Positions 26,387 to 37,199 are shown, counted from the stretch's first letter. The stretch is DNA of 64,000 nt from Sphingomonas edaphi (GCF_003583725.1 NZ_QXTF01000001.1:1116001-1180000), one strand, 5' to 3'. Made by a program: numbers and translations. The notes: generated by a model not told the origin, from the letters alone.

Positions 26387-26728
26387 ATGACCTACGTCGT
26401 CACCGACGCCTGCATCCGTTGCAAATATATGGACTGCGTCGAAGTGTGTCCGGTGGATTGCTTCTACGAGGGTGAGAATATGCTCGCCATCAATCCCAAC
26501 GAATGCATCGACTGCGGGGTGTGCGAACCGGAATGCCCGGCCGAGGCGATCTTACCCGACACCGAAAGCGGCCAGGAAAAGTGGCTGGAGCTGAACGCGA
26601 CCTTCTCGGCACAGTGGCCCAACGTCACGCGCAAGAACAACCAGACGCCGGAAGACGCCGACGAGCACAAGGGCGAAGAAGGCAAGTATGAGAAGTATTT
26701 CTCGCCAGAGCCCGGGCAGGGGGACTGA
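26387..26728 (+). CDS. fdxA: Seven-iron ferredoxin FdxA
   Basis: The 113-residue ferredoxin carries the Cys pattern '[17 protein letters not shown]' for the 3Fe-4S plus 4Fe-4S arrangement and a second set '[16 protein letters not shown]'. The C-terminal 50 residues are an acidic and basic helix typical of FdxA ('[20 protein letters not shown]'). It is a low-potential electron carrier in the cytoplasm. It sits 32 bases after the S4 gene. The carD gene that often follows fdxA in alphaproteobacteria is not here. Confidence 0.96.
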   Translation: MTYVVTDACIRCKYMDCVEVCPVDCFYEGENMLAINPNECIDCGVCEPECPAEAILPDTESGQEKWLELNATFSAQWPNVTRKNNQTPEDADEHKGEEGKYEKYFSPEPGQGD

Positions 26729-26789
26729 CGCTCGGGAACAATGGGGCTTTCCGAGCGCTAGCCGCCCGATAATAGGGGAAGGCTTGTTC

Positions 26790-27626
26790 ATGTTAAAATC
26801 CATTGCCGCCACGGCGGCCCTGCTGTTCGCGATGCCGGCGCTAGCCCAGTCCGGCGATTCCGCGTTGCCCGATCCCAACGACCAGAGCGATACCGTCACC
26901 ATCGGTGCGGGCGCCGCCTATATCCCCGATTACGAAGGGTCCGACGATTACCGGATCATCCCGGCGGGAGCGATCCGCGGCCGCGTCAGCGGCATCAGCT
27001 TCTTCACCCGCGCAACCTACCTTTATGTCGATGTCGTCGGGCGCGGCGACGATGCGCTGGAATTCGACGTCGGCCCCATTGTCGGCGCGCGCCTCAACCG
27101 CACCGGCAAGATCAAGGATGATTTTGTCGACGCGCTTCCTGAGCGGGAAACAGCGTTCGAGGTCGGCGGCTTCGCCGGCGTCACCTACCACGGCCTGACA
27201 AACCCTTATGACTCGCTCAGTTTCCGCGTCGATGTGGTGAAGGATGTCGGCAATGCGCATGAATCGACGGTTGTCACACCGACAATCGATTTTGGGACGC
27301 CTCTGTCGCGCCACACCTATGTTGGAGCATCCCTTAGCGCCGAATGGGCCGGCGGCGGATATGCCGACTATTATTATTCGATCTCACCCACGGACTCGAT
27401 TGCTAGCACCCTGCCGGTTTACGACGCCGACGGCGGCTTCAAGAGCTGGCGGCTGGGCCTTCTCGTCAACCAGTCGCTCTCCGGCGACCTGACAAGCGGT
27501 CTGTCACTCTTCGGCACCGGCAGCTATTCACGACTGGCGGGCGACTTCAAGGATTCGCCGATCGTCGATCTTCGCGGTAGCGCCAGCCAATGGCTCGCCG
27601 CAGTGGGCCTCGCCTATACCTTCTAG
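26790..27626 (+). CDS. MipA/OmpV-family outer-membrane protein
   Basis: The 278-residue protein has a signal peptide (MLKSIAATAALLFAMPALAQ) and a beta-barrel pattern of alternating hydrophobic residues ending in 'WLAAVGLAYTF', with a C-terminal Phe. It has the MipA/OmpV N-terminal style 'TIGAGAAYIPDYEGSDDYRI'. The ATG at 26790 is preceded by AGGGGAAGG, which removes 34 residues from the longest frame that overlaps fdxA. Family members are scaffold or porin-like outer-membrane proteins. Confidence 0.88.
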   Translation: MLKSIAATAALLFAMPALAQSGDSALPDPNDQSDTVTIGAGAAYIPDYEGSDDYRIIPAGAIRGRVSGISFFTRATYLYVDVVGRGDDALEFDVGPIVGARLNRTGKIKDDFVDALPERETAFEVGGFAGVTYHGLTNPYDSLSFRVDVVKDVGNAHESTVVTPTIDFGTPLSRHTYVGASLSAEWAGGGYADYYYSISPTDSIASTLPVYDADGGFKSWRLGLLVNQSLSGDLTSGLSLFGTGSYSRLAGDFKDSPIVDLRGSASQWLAAVGLAYTF

Positions 27627-27659
27627 CCAGCATCCACCCGCACTTGGTATCAGCTTGCC

Positions 27660-28121
27660 ATGCGCTGGATTCACACTGCAATGATCTTGATGCTCGGAGG
27701 GGCTGCCATTGCTCAAACCGGATCAATCAGCCGCGCCCGCTTCACTGCTGACATGGACGCCCAGTTTCGGGCGATCGATACCGACCGCAACGGCCAGCTA
27801 AGCACCGTCGAGATCGAGGCGTCGCAACGCGCCGAGGCCTCGACCGCCGCCAGCCGGCGCAACACGACACTGTTCGCGCAGCTCGATACCGACAAGGATG
27901 GCAAGCTCACTCCACAGGAGTTCGACAAGCTCAACAATCCGCCGCCAAACACCGCCAATGCCGCGCTGATGTTGGGACGAATGGACGGCAACCGGGACCG
28001 GCAGGTCAGCATGGCGGAGCATCGCGCCGCCATGCTCGCCAATTTCGACCGGCTCGACACCAATCGCGATGGCGTCGTCAGCGCGGCCGAAATGAAAGCG
28101 GGTGGCGCGCAGCCACGCTAG
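27660..28121 (+). CDS. Secreted EF-hand protein (four hands)
   Basis: The 153-residue protein has a signal peptide (cleavage near 'GAAIAQ') and four EF-hand-type loops: '[12 protein letters not shown]', '[12 protein letters not shown]', '[12 protein letters not shown]' and '[12 protein letters not shown]'. The third lacks the usual Gly at position 6, and the others look competent to bind calcium. It should act in the periplasm. It converges with cysNC (four-base overlap). A second EF-hand protein flanks the other side of the cys genes. Confidence 0.88.
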   Translation: MRWIHTAMILMLGGAAIAQTGSISRARFTADMDAQFRAIDTDRNGQLSTVEIEASQRAEASTAASRRNTTLFAQLDTDKDGKLTPQEFDKLNNPPPNTANAALMLGRMDGNRDRQVSMAEHRAAMLANFDRLDTNRDGVVSAAEMKAGGAQPR

Positions 28122-30040
28122 CGGCGCCGCTCGATCAGGTCGATCACCGCATCGGCCGCCTGCTCAGCCGTCATCTTCACCGTGTCGATCCAAAGTTCGG
28201 GCTGTTCGGGCGGTTCGTAGGGACTGTCTATGCCGGTGAAGTTGGGCAGCTCGCCTGCACGCGCCTTGGCATAGAGTCCCTTCACGTCGCGGGCCTCGGC
28301 GTCGGCGAGCGGCGTGTCGACAAACACCTCGATGAATTCGCCGTCTGGCAGCATCCGACGCACCATCTCCCGCTCTGCCCGGAACGGCGAGATGAAAGCG
28401 GTCAGGACAATCAGGCCCGCATCGGCCATCAGCTTAGCGACCTCGCCGACGCGGCGGATATTCTCGATGCGGTCAGCCTCGGTAAAGCCGAGATCCTTGT
28501 TGAGCCCGTGCCGCACATTGTCGCCATCCAGGAGAAAGGTGTGACGGCCAAGGGCCACCAGCTTCTTCTCGACGAGGTTGGCGATCGTCGACTTGCCGGC
28601 GCCACTTAAACCCGTGAACCAAAGCACTGCCGGCTTCTGCCCTTTTAGCCGGGCGTGGGTTTCACGGCTGACGTCCAAAGCCTGCCAGTGGATGTTTTCT
28701 GCCCGGCGAAGCGCAAAATGCAGCATGCCTGCCGCGACCGTCGCATTGGTCAGCTTGTCGATCAGGATGAAGCCGCCTAGCGCCCGATTGGGCCCACCGT
28801 CGTGCTGGTCCCGATAGGGTTCGAAAACGATAGGCCGGTCGACGGTCAGGTCGGCGACGCCGATGGCATTGAGGTCCAGCGTCTTAGCTGCAAGCTCATC
28901 CAGCGTGTTGACGTTGAGCTGATATTTGGGGTGGGCCACCGTCGCCGTCGCAGACTGGGTGCCCAGCTTCAGCCAATAGCCTTTGCCCGGCACCATCTCT
29001 TCATCCGCCATCCAGACGATCGTCGCTTCGAACTGGTCGGCTGCGTGGGGCGCTTGGCTGGCGGCGGCAATGACGTCCCCGCGCGAACAGTCAACTTCGT
29101 CCTCCAGGGTCAGCGTCACCGACTGCCCGGCAACCGCTTCATCAAGATCGCCACCCATGGTCACGATGCGCGCGACGGTGGATGTCCGTCCCGACGGCAG
29201 GATGCGCACCTCGTCGCCCGGCGCTATGCGACCGCTCGCTACCTGCCCGGCAAAACCCCGGAACGACGGGTCTGGCCGGCTGACCCATTGCACCGGCATG
29301 CGAAACGGCTTGGCCTCATCCGATTCACTGTCGATTGGCACCGTTTCTAAGTGCTCGACCAGCGTCGGTCCGTCGTACCAGTCCATCGCCTCGCTGCGCG
29401 CCGCGATGTTGTCGCCATTGAGGCCTGACACGGGAATGGCGATCCACTGGTCGATACCGATGCGGTCGGCGAACGCCCGGTAGTCGGCGACGATGGCGGC
29501 GAACAAGTCGGCGTCGTGGTCGACTAGGTCCATCTTGTTGATCGCCAGCACGAAGCGCCGGATTCCCACCATCTGCGCCAGGATGGAGTGTCGCCGCGTC
29601 TGTTCCAGAACGCCCTTGCGCGCATCGACTAGCAGCACCGCCAGCTCGGCGGTCGAGGCGCCGGTGACCATGTTGCGCGTATATTGCTCGTGGCCCGGCG
29701 TGTCGGCGACGATGAACTTGCGCTTGTCCGTCGCGAAGAAGCGATAGGCAACATCGATAGTGATGCCCTGTTCGCGCTCCGCTGTAAGGCCGTCGACCAG
29801 CAGAGCGAAATCGATGTTCGACCCTTGCGTCCCGACCCGCCGGCTGTCGCTTTCCAGCGCCGCCATCTGGTCCTCGAAAATCTGCTTCGAATCGTGCAGC
29901 AGCCGGCCGATTAAAGTGGACTTACCGTCATCGACGCTGCCGCAGGTGATGAAGCGCAGCAGCTCCTTCGCCTTCTGCCGCTCAAGGTAGGCGCCGATGT
30001 CGGCGGCGATGAGGTCGCGCTCGTCTGCACGGAAGGCCAT
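28118..30040 (-). CDS. cysNC: Bifunctional sulfate adenylyltransferase subunit 1 / APS kinase
   Basis: The 640-residue fusion has a CysN GTPase part with P-loop 'GSVDDGKST' (residues 34-42), 'DTPGHEQY' and 'NKMD', followed by EF-Tu-like barrels. A CysC APS kinase forms the C-terminal 190 residues, with Walker A 'GLSGAGKST' near 475 and '[18 protein letters not shown]'. Together with CysD it converts sulfate to APS and then to PAPS in the cytoplasm. The CysD stop lies directly before its ATG, so the genes are one operon. Both active-site sets look complete. Confidence 0.96.
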   Translation of the reverse strand: MAFRADERDLIAADIGAYLERQKAKELLRFITCGSVDDGKSTLIGRLLHDSKQIFEDQMAALESDSRRVGTQGSNIDFALLVDGLTAEREQGITIDVAYRFFATDKRKFIVADTPGHEQYTRNMVTGASTAELAVLLVDARKGVLEQTRRHSILAQMVGIRRFVLAINKMDLVDHDADLFAAIVADYRAFADRIGIDQWIAIPVSGLNGDNIAARSEAMDWYDGPTLVEHLETVPIDSESDEAKPFRMPVQWVSRPDPSFRGFAGQVASGRIAPGDEVRILPSGRTSTVARIVTMGGDLDEAVAGQSVTLTLEDEVDCSRGDVIAAASQAPHAADQFEATIVWMADEEMVPGKGYWLKLGTQSATATVAHPKYQLNVNTLDELAAKTLDLNAIGVADLTVDRPIVFEPYRDQHDGGPNRALGGFILIDKLTNATVAAGMLHFALRRAENIHWQALDVSRETHARLKGQKPAVLWFTGLSGAGKSTIANLVEKKLVALGRHTFLLDGDNVRHGLNKDLGFTEADRIENIRRVGEVAKLMADAGLIVLTAFISPFRAEREMVRRMLPDGEFIEVFVDTPLADAEARDVKGLYAKARAGELPNFTGIDSPYEPPEQPELWIDTVKMTAEQAADAVIDLIERRR

Positions 30041-30943
30041 CTAAAAATAGCCCTCCTGCTTCTTCTTCTCCATGGACCCGTCGCCCGCGTCGCGGTCGAT
30101 AATTCGGCCCTGCCGCTCGCTCGTCGTCGCCAGCAGCATTTCTTGAACAACCTTCTCGATCGTGTCGGCGTCGCTCTCGACCGCGCCTGACAAGGGATAG
30201 CAGCCTAGAGTCCGGAAGCGCACCGACCGGGTTTCGACCCGCTCGCCGTCGCGCAGCCGGAACCGCGCGTCGTCGACCATCAGAAGCAGGCCGTCCCGTT
30301 CCACCACCGGCCGGGGCGCGGCCAGGTACAAAGGAACGATCTCGATCCCTTCGGCCATGATGTATTGCCACACGTCGAGCTCGGTCCAATTCGACAGCGG
30401 GAATACCCGCATCGATTCCCCGGGTGACTTCCGCACATTGTAGAGCGACCACAACTCCGGCCGCTGTCGCTTTGGGTCCCACCGATGGCTGGCCGAGCGG
30501 AACGAGAAAATCCGCTCCTTCGCGCGGCTCTTCTCCTCGTCGCGCCGGGCGCCGCCGAACGCCGCGTCGAACCCGTACATGTCGAGCGCCTGCCGAAGAC
30601 CTTCGGTCTTCCACATGTCGGTATGCCGCGGCCCATGGTCGAACGGGTTGATACCCTTCGCCTCCGCCTCCGGGTTCTTGTAGGTGATGAGCTCGATGCC
30701 CGCCTCGCCGCTGACCTTGTCGCGCGAGGAATACATGTCGCGAAACTTCCAGGTCGTATCGACGTGCAGCAGCGGGAAGGGCAGCGGCGCGGGATAGAAG
30801 GCCTTGCGCGCGAGATGCAGCATCACGGCGCTGTCCTTGCCAATCGAGTACAGCATTACCGGGCGCGCCGCCTCCGCGACCGTTTCACGCATGATGTGGA
30901 TGCTCTCGGCCTCCAGCCGGTCGAGATGGGAAAGTCTGGACAT
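30041..30943 (-). CDS. cysD: Sulfate adenylyltransferase subunit 2
   Basis: The 300-residue PP-loop ATP-pyrophosphatase has '[18 protein letters not shown]' near residue 35 and the family C-terminus '[16 protein letters not shown]'. It also has '[15 protein letters not shown]'. It adenylates sulfate in complex with the GTPase CysN. The ATG at 30943 ([14 protein letters not shown]) is chosen over the 66-base longer frame, because CysD homologues start with this segment. It is the first gene of the cysD-cysNC operon. Confidence 0.96.
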   Translation of the reverse strand: MSRLSHLDRLEAESIHIMRETVAEAARPVMLYSIGKDSAVMLHLARKAFYPAPLPFPLLHVDTTWKFRDMYSSRDKVSGEAGIELITYKNPEAEAKGINPFDHGPRHTDMWKTEGLRQALDMYGFDAAFGGARRDEEKSRAKERIFSFRSASHRWDPKRQRPELWSLYNVRKSPGESMRVFPLSNWTELDVWQYIMAEGIEIVPLYLAAPRPVVERDGLLLMVDDARFRLRDGERVETRSVRFRTLGCYPLSGAVESDADTIEKVVQEMLLATTSERQGRIIDRDAGDGSMEKKKQEGYF

Positions 30944-31011
30944 TCGCTGCCTGTGAAGCCCGCGCTCGCTGCAAAGGTCAAGCCGCTCCTTGCCCCATCC
31001 CCGGTTCATAT

Positions 31012-31033
31012 TGCCGCAAGGCGCCTTGCGGCA
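31012..31033. promoter_or_regulatory. Perfect 22-bp palindrome between cysD and EF-hand gene
   Basis: The sequence is a perfect self-complementary palindrome of 22 bases centred on GGCGCC (half-site TGCCGCAAGGC). It lies in the 141-base divergent intergenic region, 69 bases upstream of cysD and 52 bases upstream of the EF-hand gene. This position fits a dimeric repressor or activator site controlling one or both genes. A transcribed hairpin is the alternative. Confidence 0.55.
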
Positions 31034-31084
31034 CTCGGCGCGTAAGGGCCATTATGAGGCCAAAGCATTTCGAAAGGACAATCC

Positions 31085-31618
31085 ATGTTCGCACGCCTGA
31101 CCGCCGCCCTGACTCTGGCGGCGATCCCCGCCTTGGCCTTGGCGCAAGCTCCTGCAGAGGAAGACAAGCCGATCACCAAGGCCGAGTTATCGGCCAAGCT
31201 CGACGCCGACTACGCCAATCTCGATGCCGACAAGGACGGCAAGGTCACCGCGGCCGAAATCAACTCCCGCCTGAAAATCAGTGCCGAGGCCGAGCTGGAG
31301 GTCATTAAAAAGGAGCGCGACGCCGCCTTCGCCAAGTTCGATACGGACGGCAATGGTACCATCACTCGCGCCGAGTTCGACGCGCGCGCTAAGTTGCCGA
31401 CTATCAAGGATCCGGACGCCAAGCCGTTCCTCGCCCGCTTCGACGGCAATAAGGACGGCACGATCAGCAAGGACGAGTTCCGCGCTCCGACCCTCGCCAA
31501 CTTCACCAAGCTGGACGCCAACAAGGATGGCACGATCAGCATCGCCGAGCAGAATGCCGCCGCCTCCGCGCTGGCGAAGAAGCCGGCGGCCAAGACGACC
31601 CCGCCGATCGGCCGCTAG
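31085..31618 (+). CDS. Secreted EF-hand protein (four hands)
   Basis: The 177-residue protein has a signal peptide (cleavage near 'ALALAQ') and four EF-hand loops: 'DADKDGKVTAAE', 'DTDGNGTITRAE', 'DGNKDGTISKDE' and 'DANKDGTISIAE'. A Lys/Ala/Pro-rich tail follows. All four loops keep the Asp and Gly positions needed for calcium. AAAGGA precedes the ATG. It resembles the EF-hand protein at 27.7 kb, and the two enclose the sulfate-activation operon. A periplasmic calcium-binding role is likely. Confidence 0.9.
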   Translation: MFARLTAALTLAAIPALALAQAPAEEDKPITKAELSAKLDADYANLDADKDGKVTAAEINSRLKISAEAELEVIKKERDAAFAKFDTDGNGTITRAEFDARAKLPTIKDPDAKPFLARFDGNKDGTISKDEFRAPTLANFTKLDANKDGTISIAEQNAAASALAKKPAAKTTPPIGR

Positions 31619-31650
31619 ACGCGGGCGGCCGGCAGGCCTAAACGCCTACG

Positions 31651-33657
<2,007 letters not shown>

Positions 33658-33727
33658 GCACGCGACACTGGCCCCATTTACCCGCGCGGCGCGTTGGACC
33701 CGCTCTTCCCAAACGCAAAGGATCGCC

Positions 33728-34030
33728 ATGCCCCGCCGCAAGCCCGCGTCACCTGCCGACTCCTCCGCTTGGGCGCGCATGGCAGCCGACGCCTCGCTGC
33801 TATGGGCCGACGCGGGGACGGTTATGATGCTTCGCGGCTGGAGGATGATGGCGGGCGGCCCGGGCGCCCAGCGCGAAGTGGAGCGGATGGTCGCCGAGAA
33901 GGTCGAGGCGGCTTTCGAATTAGCCGGCGCCCTCGTCAGCGGCCGCATTGCAACGCCCGAGGCCGCCGCTAGGCGCGCCGTTTCAGTTTACGGGAAGCGG
34001 GTGCGAGCGAATCGGACCAGGCTAGGCTAG
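33728..34030 (+). CDS. Conserved hypothetical protein, Ala/Met/Arg-rich
   Basis: The 100-residue basic protein has a central amphipathic helix ('SLLWADAGTVMMLRGWRMMA') and no signal peptide. It is helical throughout, with 'EVERMVAEKVEAAFELAGAL' near the middle. This resembles proteins annotated as antifreeze or phasin-like in sphingomonads, but no motif was certain. It overlaps the convergent YaiI gene by four bases. Function unknown. Confidence 0.6.
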   Translation: MPRRKPASPADSSAWARMAADASLLWADAGTVMMLRGWRMMAGGPGAQREVERMVAEKVEAAFELAGALVSGRIATPEAAARRAVSVYGKRVRANRTRLG

Positions 34031-34485
34031 CCTCTCGTCAGCCGAGCCAGTGCCTCGTCCAGCGCCTGCAGGAAACGCGAGCGGTCGGCTTTCGTGAAGG
34101 GCGGCGGGCCGCCCATTATCCCATCGAACCCGGCGCGCAGGTCGGCCATGATCGCGCGCGTCGCGATCGCCGCGCCGATGCTGGCGGGGGTAAAGGGTTT
34201 GCCCGTCGGCGCAATCACTACCGCCTCCTTTTTCAGGCAGCGATCGGCCAGCAGTATGTCATTCGTGATCACGACGGCCGCGCCGTTGGCGGCCCCGGCG
34301 ATCCAGTCGTCGGCCGCGTCGAAGCCGTCTCCAACCACCACGCGCTCAATGAGGAGATGTTCAGGCACACGCAGATAGCTGTTGCTGACCACCGTCACGG
34401 GCACGCCGCGCCGCCAGGCGACCTTGTACACCTCGTCCTTGACGGGACAGGCGTCGGCATCGACCAGTATGCGAAGGCCGCTCAT
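34027..34485 (-). CDS. YaiI/YqxD family protein (DUF188/UPF0178)
   Basis: The 152-residue protein shows the family start 'RILVDADACPVKDEVYKVA' and later 'DDWIAGAANGAAVVITNDIL', followed by 'GGPPPFTKADRSRFLQALD'. This is a PIN-like fold with conserved Asp residues (DADACP, TND), so a nuclease activity has been suggested for the family without proof. The length equals the family norm. Confidence 0.93.
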   Translation of the reverse strand: MSGLRILVDADACPVKDEVYKVAWRRGVPVTVVSNSYLRVPEHLLIERVVVGDGFDAADDWIAGAANGAAVVITNDILLADRCLKKEAVVIAPTGKPFTPASIGAAIATRAIMADLRAGFDGIMGGPPPFTKADRSRFLQALDEALARLTRG

Positions 34486-34495
34486 CGGTGCAGGG

Positions 34496-34627
34496 CTAAT
34501 ACTTCATATTGTCGAGGCCCCGAACGACCCCTTCCTTCTGAGAAGGATTGGAGGCGTTTTGCTTCTTGGGCTTTTCCGCCTTGGGTTTGCGGATTTCCTT
34601 GTTCGACTTTTTCTGGCCCTTGGCCAT
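34496..34627 (-). CDS. Short Lys-rich conserved peptide
   Basis: A 43-codon frame has GGAG seven bases before its ATG at 34627. It begins MAKGQKKSNKEIRKPKA and ends 'RGLDNMKY'. The peptide is strongly basic (about one third Lys/Arg) and likely disordered, suited to nucleic-acid or ribosome contact. It lies 10 bases upstream of the yaiI start codon on the same strand, so the two may be co-transcribed. It resembles small basic proteins seen in sphingomonad genomes; no function is known. Confidence 0.7.
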   Translation of the reverse strand: MAKGQKKSNKEIRKPKAEKPKKQNASNPSQKEGVVRGLDNMKY

Positions 34628-34957
34628 GACGGGCTCCGATCTATGGGCTGGATGCCCTATTAGCGGGTGTAGGCGGGTTGAGGGGGAATAGCGAGCGACC
34701 GACTGCGAGTTCCATTGGTGGAGTGTCCCAACATGGCGGCTTCAAGGTCCATGAAAGTCTACTCCGCATTTTCATTGCCATACCGTGAAGTCCGTTATCC
34801 CGCCCCCGCGGTCCCTTACCCAAGTCCGTGCTTGTCTCGGCCTACTGCGAAGATGCGACCAAAAAGCTGGCTGTTGCGCAGCCGCACGACCTTGGTCGAA
34901 TTTCGCTTGCCGCCCCGTCATCAACGGGCAGATAATGGCGGCCTTGGGAGGCCTGTA
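34628..34957. other. Intergenic region with divergent promoters
   Basis: Some 330 bases hold no gene that could be supported. The plus-strand frame running through it into the next gene lacks a signal peptide at its start, and a 60-codon minus-strand frame is low in plausibility. No repeat or RNA structure was recognised. Confidence 0.4.
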
Positions 34958-35839
34958 ATGTCGAAGCCGTTGACGACCCTGTTGCTGACCGGTGCGCTGG
35001 CAAGCCCTGCCGTGGCCCAGCCCGCGCCCGTCGACGACCAGTCCAGTCCCATCGTGGTTCAGGGCGTCCGCATCCAAGACAAGGAGATTGACCGCTTCGT
35101 TGACGCGCTGACCGATGCGCCGACGTTCGGGCAGATCAGCCGCTTCGACTGGGCGGTGTGTCCCGCCGCCGTCGGCCTTGGCGACGTCAGCAGCGCTGCG
35201 ATCGTCCGGCGAATGACCGAGGTTGCGCGCGCCGCAGCCATTCCGGTGGCGAAGGCCGGGTGCAAGCCCAACGTCCTGGTCATCGTCACGCGCGGCAAGT
35301 CGAAAATGATCGAGCGGCTGTCGGTCAAATATCCCGCTTATTTCGAAGGGATGTACCCGCCCGAGATTCGCCGCTTGATCCGCGACAAGTCGCCTGCCTC
35401 CGCCTGGCAGGCGCGAGGGCGGACCGATGCAGACGGTCAGCCGCTGCAGCGGGACATCGACGGCAGGCTTATCAACGAGCGCACCGATACCGCCTCTAGG
35501 CTCAGTACCGCGTCGCGGCCGCACTTCCTGGCGGCCGTGGTGGTGACGGAACTGGATGCGCTGGCAGGCCTGAGCGTGACGCAGTTCGCCGATTATGCCG
35601 CTATGCGCGCCTTCGCCCGAACCGATCCGCGCCGCGTCGCCGCCGCGTCGAGCGCGCCGACCATTCTGTCGGCGATCGAGGCTCCGATGAACAGCCCGGT
35701 GCCGCTGACCCTGACCAGCTGGGACATGGCGTTCCTGAAGTCGCTTTATAGCAGCGATCCCAACCGGACCGCCGCCGGGCAGCGTGGCGAGATGAAGCAG
35801 ATCGTCGAACGCGACCTGACCGACGGGAAAGACGAATAG
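34958..35839 (+). CDS. Secreted hypothetical protein
   Basis: The 293-residue protein has a signal peptide (MSKPLTTLLLTGALASPAVAQ). The mature part has 'VQGVRIQDKEIDRFVDALTD', 'SRFDWAVCPAAVGL' and 'AGCKPNVLVIVTRGKSKMIE', with two Cys that may pair. GGGAGG before the ATG at 34958 fixes the start and excludes an 81-residue upstream extension. Proteins of this kind are common in sphingomonads without known function. It converges with the Mpo1-like gene. Confidence 0.75.
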   Translation: MSKPLTTLLLTGALASPAVAQPAPVDDQSSPIVVQGVRIQDKEIDRFVDALTDAPTFGQISRFDWAVCPAAVGLGDVSSAAIVRRMTEVARAAAIPVAKAGCKPNVLVIVTRGKSKMIERLSVKYPAYFEGMYPPEIRRLIRDKSPASAWQARGRTDADGQPLQRDIDGRLINERTDTASRLSTASRPHFLAAVVVTELDALAGLSVTQFADYAAMRAFARTDPRRVAAASSAPTILSAIEAPMNSPVPLTLTSWDMAFLKSLYSSDPNRTAAGQRGEMKQIVERDLTDGKDE

Positions 35840-35846
35840 CGCAGGC

Positions 35847-36179
35847 TTAGGAAGGTACGCCGGCCCTCTCAAGTTCCGGGGCGAGGCGACCGGTTAGCCA
35901 GAGCCACCACATCTTGAAGTCCGCGGTTAGGGACCAGAGCGGGTATGTGAAGGTCGCGGGCCGGTTCTGCTCCACCCGGAAATGGGCGACCCACGCAAAG
36001 CCATAGCCCGCCAGCGGAATGGCGAGCAGCCAAGCCCAGCGGCCGGTCAGCAATGCGAACAGGGCGATGGCGACGACCAGGGTGGTCCCGACATAATGGA
36101 GCGCTCGGGTTCGCGGCTTGGAATGCTCGCGAAGGTAAAAAGGCCAGAATTCGGCGAAGCTTTGGTAGGCGCGGGCCAT
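35847..36179 (-). CDS. Mpo1-like DUF962 membrane protein
   Basis: The 110-residue protein has two hydrophobic helices between residues 30 and 65 and conserved His residues at 19, 28 and 66 ('REHSKPRTRALHYVG', 'WVAHFRVEQNRPATF'). Yeast Mpo1 is an iron-dependent dioxygenase in 2-hydroxy fatty acid (phytosphingosine) breakdown and uses such His. Sphingomonads contain sphingolipids, so a lipid alpha-oxidation role is reasonable but inferred. Confidence 0.85.
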   Translation of the reverse strand: MARAYQSFAEFWPFYLREHSKPRTRALHYVGTTLVVAIALFALLTGRWAWLLAIPLAGYGFAWVAHFRVEQNRPATFTYPLWSLTADFKMWWLWLTGRLAPELERAGVPS

Positions 36180-36265
36180 GGATTGAAGGGTGCCATCGCG
36201 CGTCCGCTCTGTCCATCGGGGCCGGCCATTGGGGGTTCATCGCGGCGGGCGCAGCTTTGACCGCC

Positions 36266-36297
36266 TAACGGGAAACCGCCTTCACGGTGATCCGTTA
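36266..36297. promoter_or_regulatory. 32-bp imperfect dyad between divergent genes
   Basis: TAACGG (36266-36271) and ACCG (36275-36278) are mirrored exactly by CGGT (36285-36288) and CCGTTA (36292-36297), all around one centre. The dyad lies in the 156-base divergent region between the Mpo1-like gene and a secreted-protein gene, 39 bases before the latter's ATG. A dimeric regulator site is plausible. Confidence 0.4.
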
Positions 36298-36335
36298 CGG
36301 CCCCCGACACAGGGGTGAATGGAAGGAGTATTGCC

Positions 36336-36743
36336 ATGAACCGCGTTACCCTGATTGCCACCGCGCTCGCTGCAACTGCCGGCGCCGCCGTGGTCACTAC
36401 TCCGGCCGCCGCCCAACGTTGGAATGATGCCGGTTGGCGGACCATCGGTTATAAAACGGTCAATGGCCGCGATACCGACACGATCAACCTGCCGGGGCGC
36501 ACCCGCCAGACCGCAGTCCGGCTATGCACGATCAATGCGCCAGTCCACATTCGGGATTTCGACATACGCTTTGAAAACGGGCGAACGCAGGACGTGAATA
36601 CCCGCGCCCGGCTTGGCACCGGTCGGTGTACGCGGGCCATCGACCTGCGCGGCAATCGGCGCGATATCGACCGGATCCGCCTTAAATATGAACCCATCGC
36701 GCGCGGATGGCGCCGCCCGCTGATCCGTGTCCAGGTGCGCTAA
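36336..36743 (+). CDS. Secreted conserved protein (DUF2541-like)
   Basis: The 135-residue protein has a signal peptide (cleavage near 'TPAAAQ') and a beta-rich domain: 'RTIGYKTVNGRDTDTINLPG', 'AVRLCTINAPVHIRDFDIRF', and 'GTGRCTRAIDLRGNRRDIDR'. Two Cys may pair. The pattern resembles DUF2541 proteins, but this is by eye only. AAGGAG precedes the ATG at 36336. It overlaps the DUF1810 gene tail to tail by four bases. Confidence 0.72.
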   Translation: MNRVTLIATALAATAGAAVVTTPAAAQRWNDAGWRTIGYKTVNGRDTDTINLPGRTRQTAVRLCTINAPVHIRDFDIRFENGRTQDVNTRARLGTGRCTRAIDLRGNRRDIDRIRLKYEPIARGWRRPLIRVQVR

Positions 36744-37132
36744 AGATGGGACAGGACCTCGGCGAACAAGTCTTCGCCGAGGTCCGCCCGGCTAAAGATT
36801 TCCATCGATGATTTCAGCTTCATGGCATCCACCTGACCCATGATTCCGCCTGCAGTTCCGCCCGCTTCCAGGTGCGTCAGGATCGCTTCGCAACATTGGC
36901 GCAACCGGGGGCCGAGCAACGGATCGCGGATATAGGCCCGAGCCTCGTCCACGCCGCTGAGGCCGTAGAATTTCGCGATTGCCGACCGGCCAATGTCGCG
37001 GTCTTGGGGGAAGATGAACCACATCCAGTGGCTTTGCTTCCGCCCCGCCGCCAGTTCCGCCAGCGCGCGGTCGAAAATGCCGCCGGACTGTGCCTTAACG
37101 AAACGGTCGAGATTATAGGGGTCGTCGGCCAT
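36740..37132 (-). CDS. DUF1810 family protein
   Basis: The 130-residue protein begins MADDPYNLDRFVKAQ and has the DUF1810 features 'GRKQSHWMWFIFPQ' and 'YIRDPLLGPRLRQCCEAIL', plus 'DAMKLKSSMEIF'. DUF1810 proteins are related to NADAR-type N-glycosidase-like folds and their substrates are uncertain. The start at 37132 follows the family N-terminus, and the longer frame from 37180 adds a non-homologous basic stretch that overlaps a hairpin. Confidence 0.9.
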   Translation of the reverse strand: MADDPYNLDRFVKAQSGGIFDRALAELAAGRKQSHWMWFIFPQDRDIGRSAIAKFYGLSGVDEARAYIRDPLLGPRLRQCCEAILTHLEAGGTAGGIMGQVDAMKLKSSMEIFSRADLGEDLFAEVLSHL

Positions 37133-37150
37133 GCCACGATCATAGCGAAA

Positions 37151-37178
37151 GCGCCGCCGCCCGTCAGGGCAGCGGCGC
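37151..37178 (-). terminator. Rho-independent terminator candidate
   Basis: On the minus strand GCGCCGC-TGCCC, a TGAC loop, and GGGCG-GCGGCGC form a strong GC stem followed by TTTCGCT. It lies 22 bases after the stop of the Ala/Pro-rich membrane protein (37200) and ahead of the DUF1810 start, where a terminator would be expected. Confidence 0.6.
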
Positions 37179-37199
37179 AACGCCCTAGGTGATAATGTC

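Noticed and set aside
34641-34823. 60-codon minus-strand ORF in an intergenic region
   Set aside because: No Shine-Dalgarno, no conserved motif, Pro-rich tail. It was considered as a possible transposase remnant, but nothing supports that.
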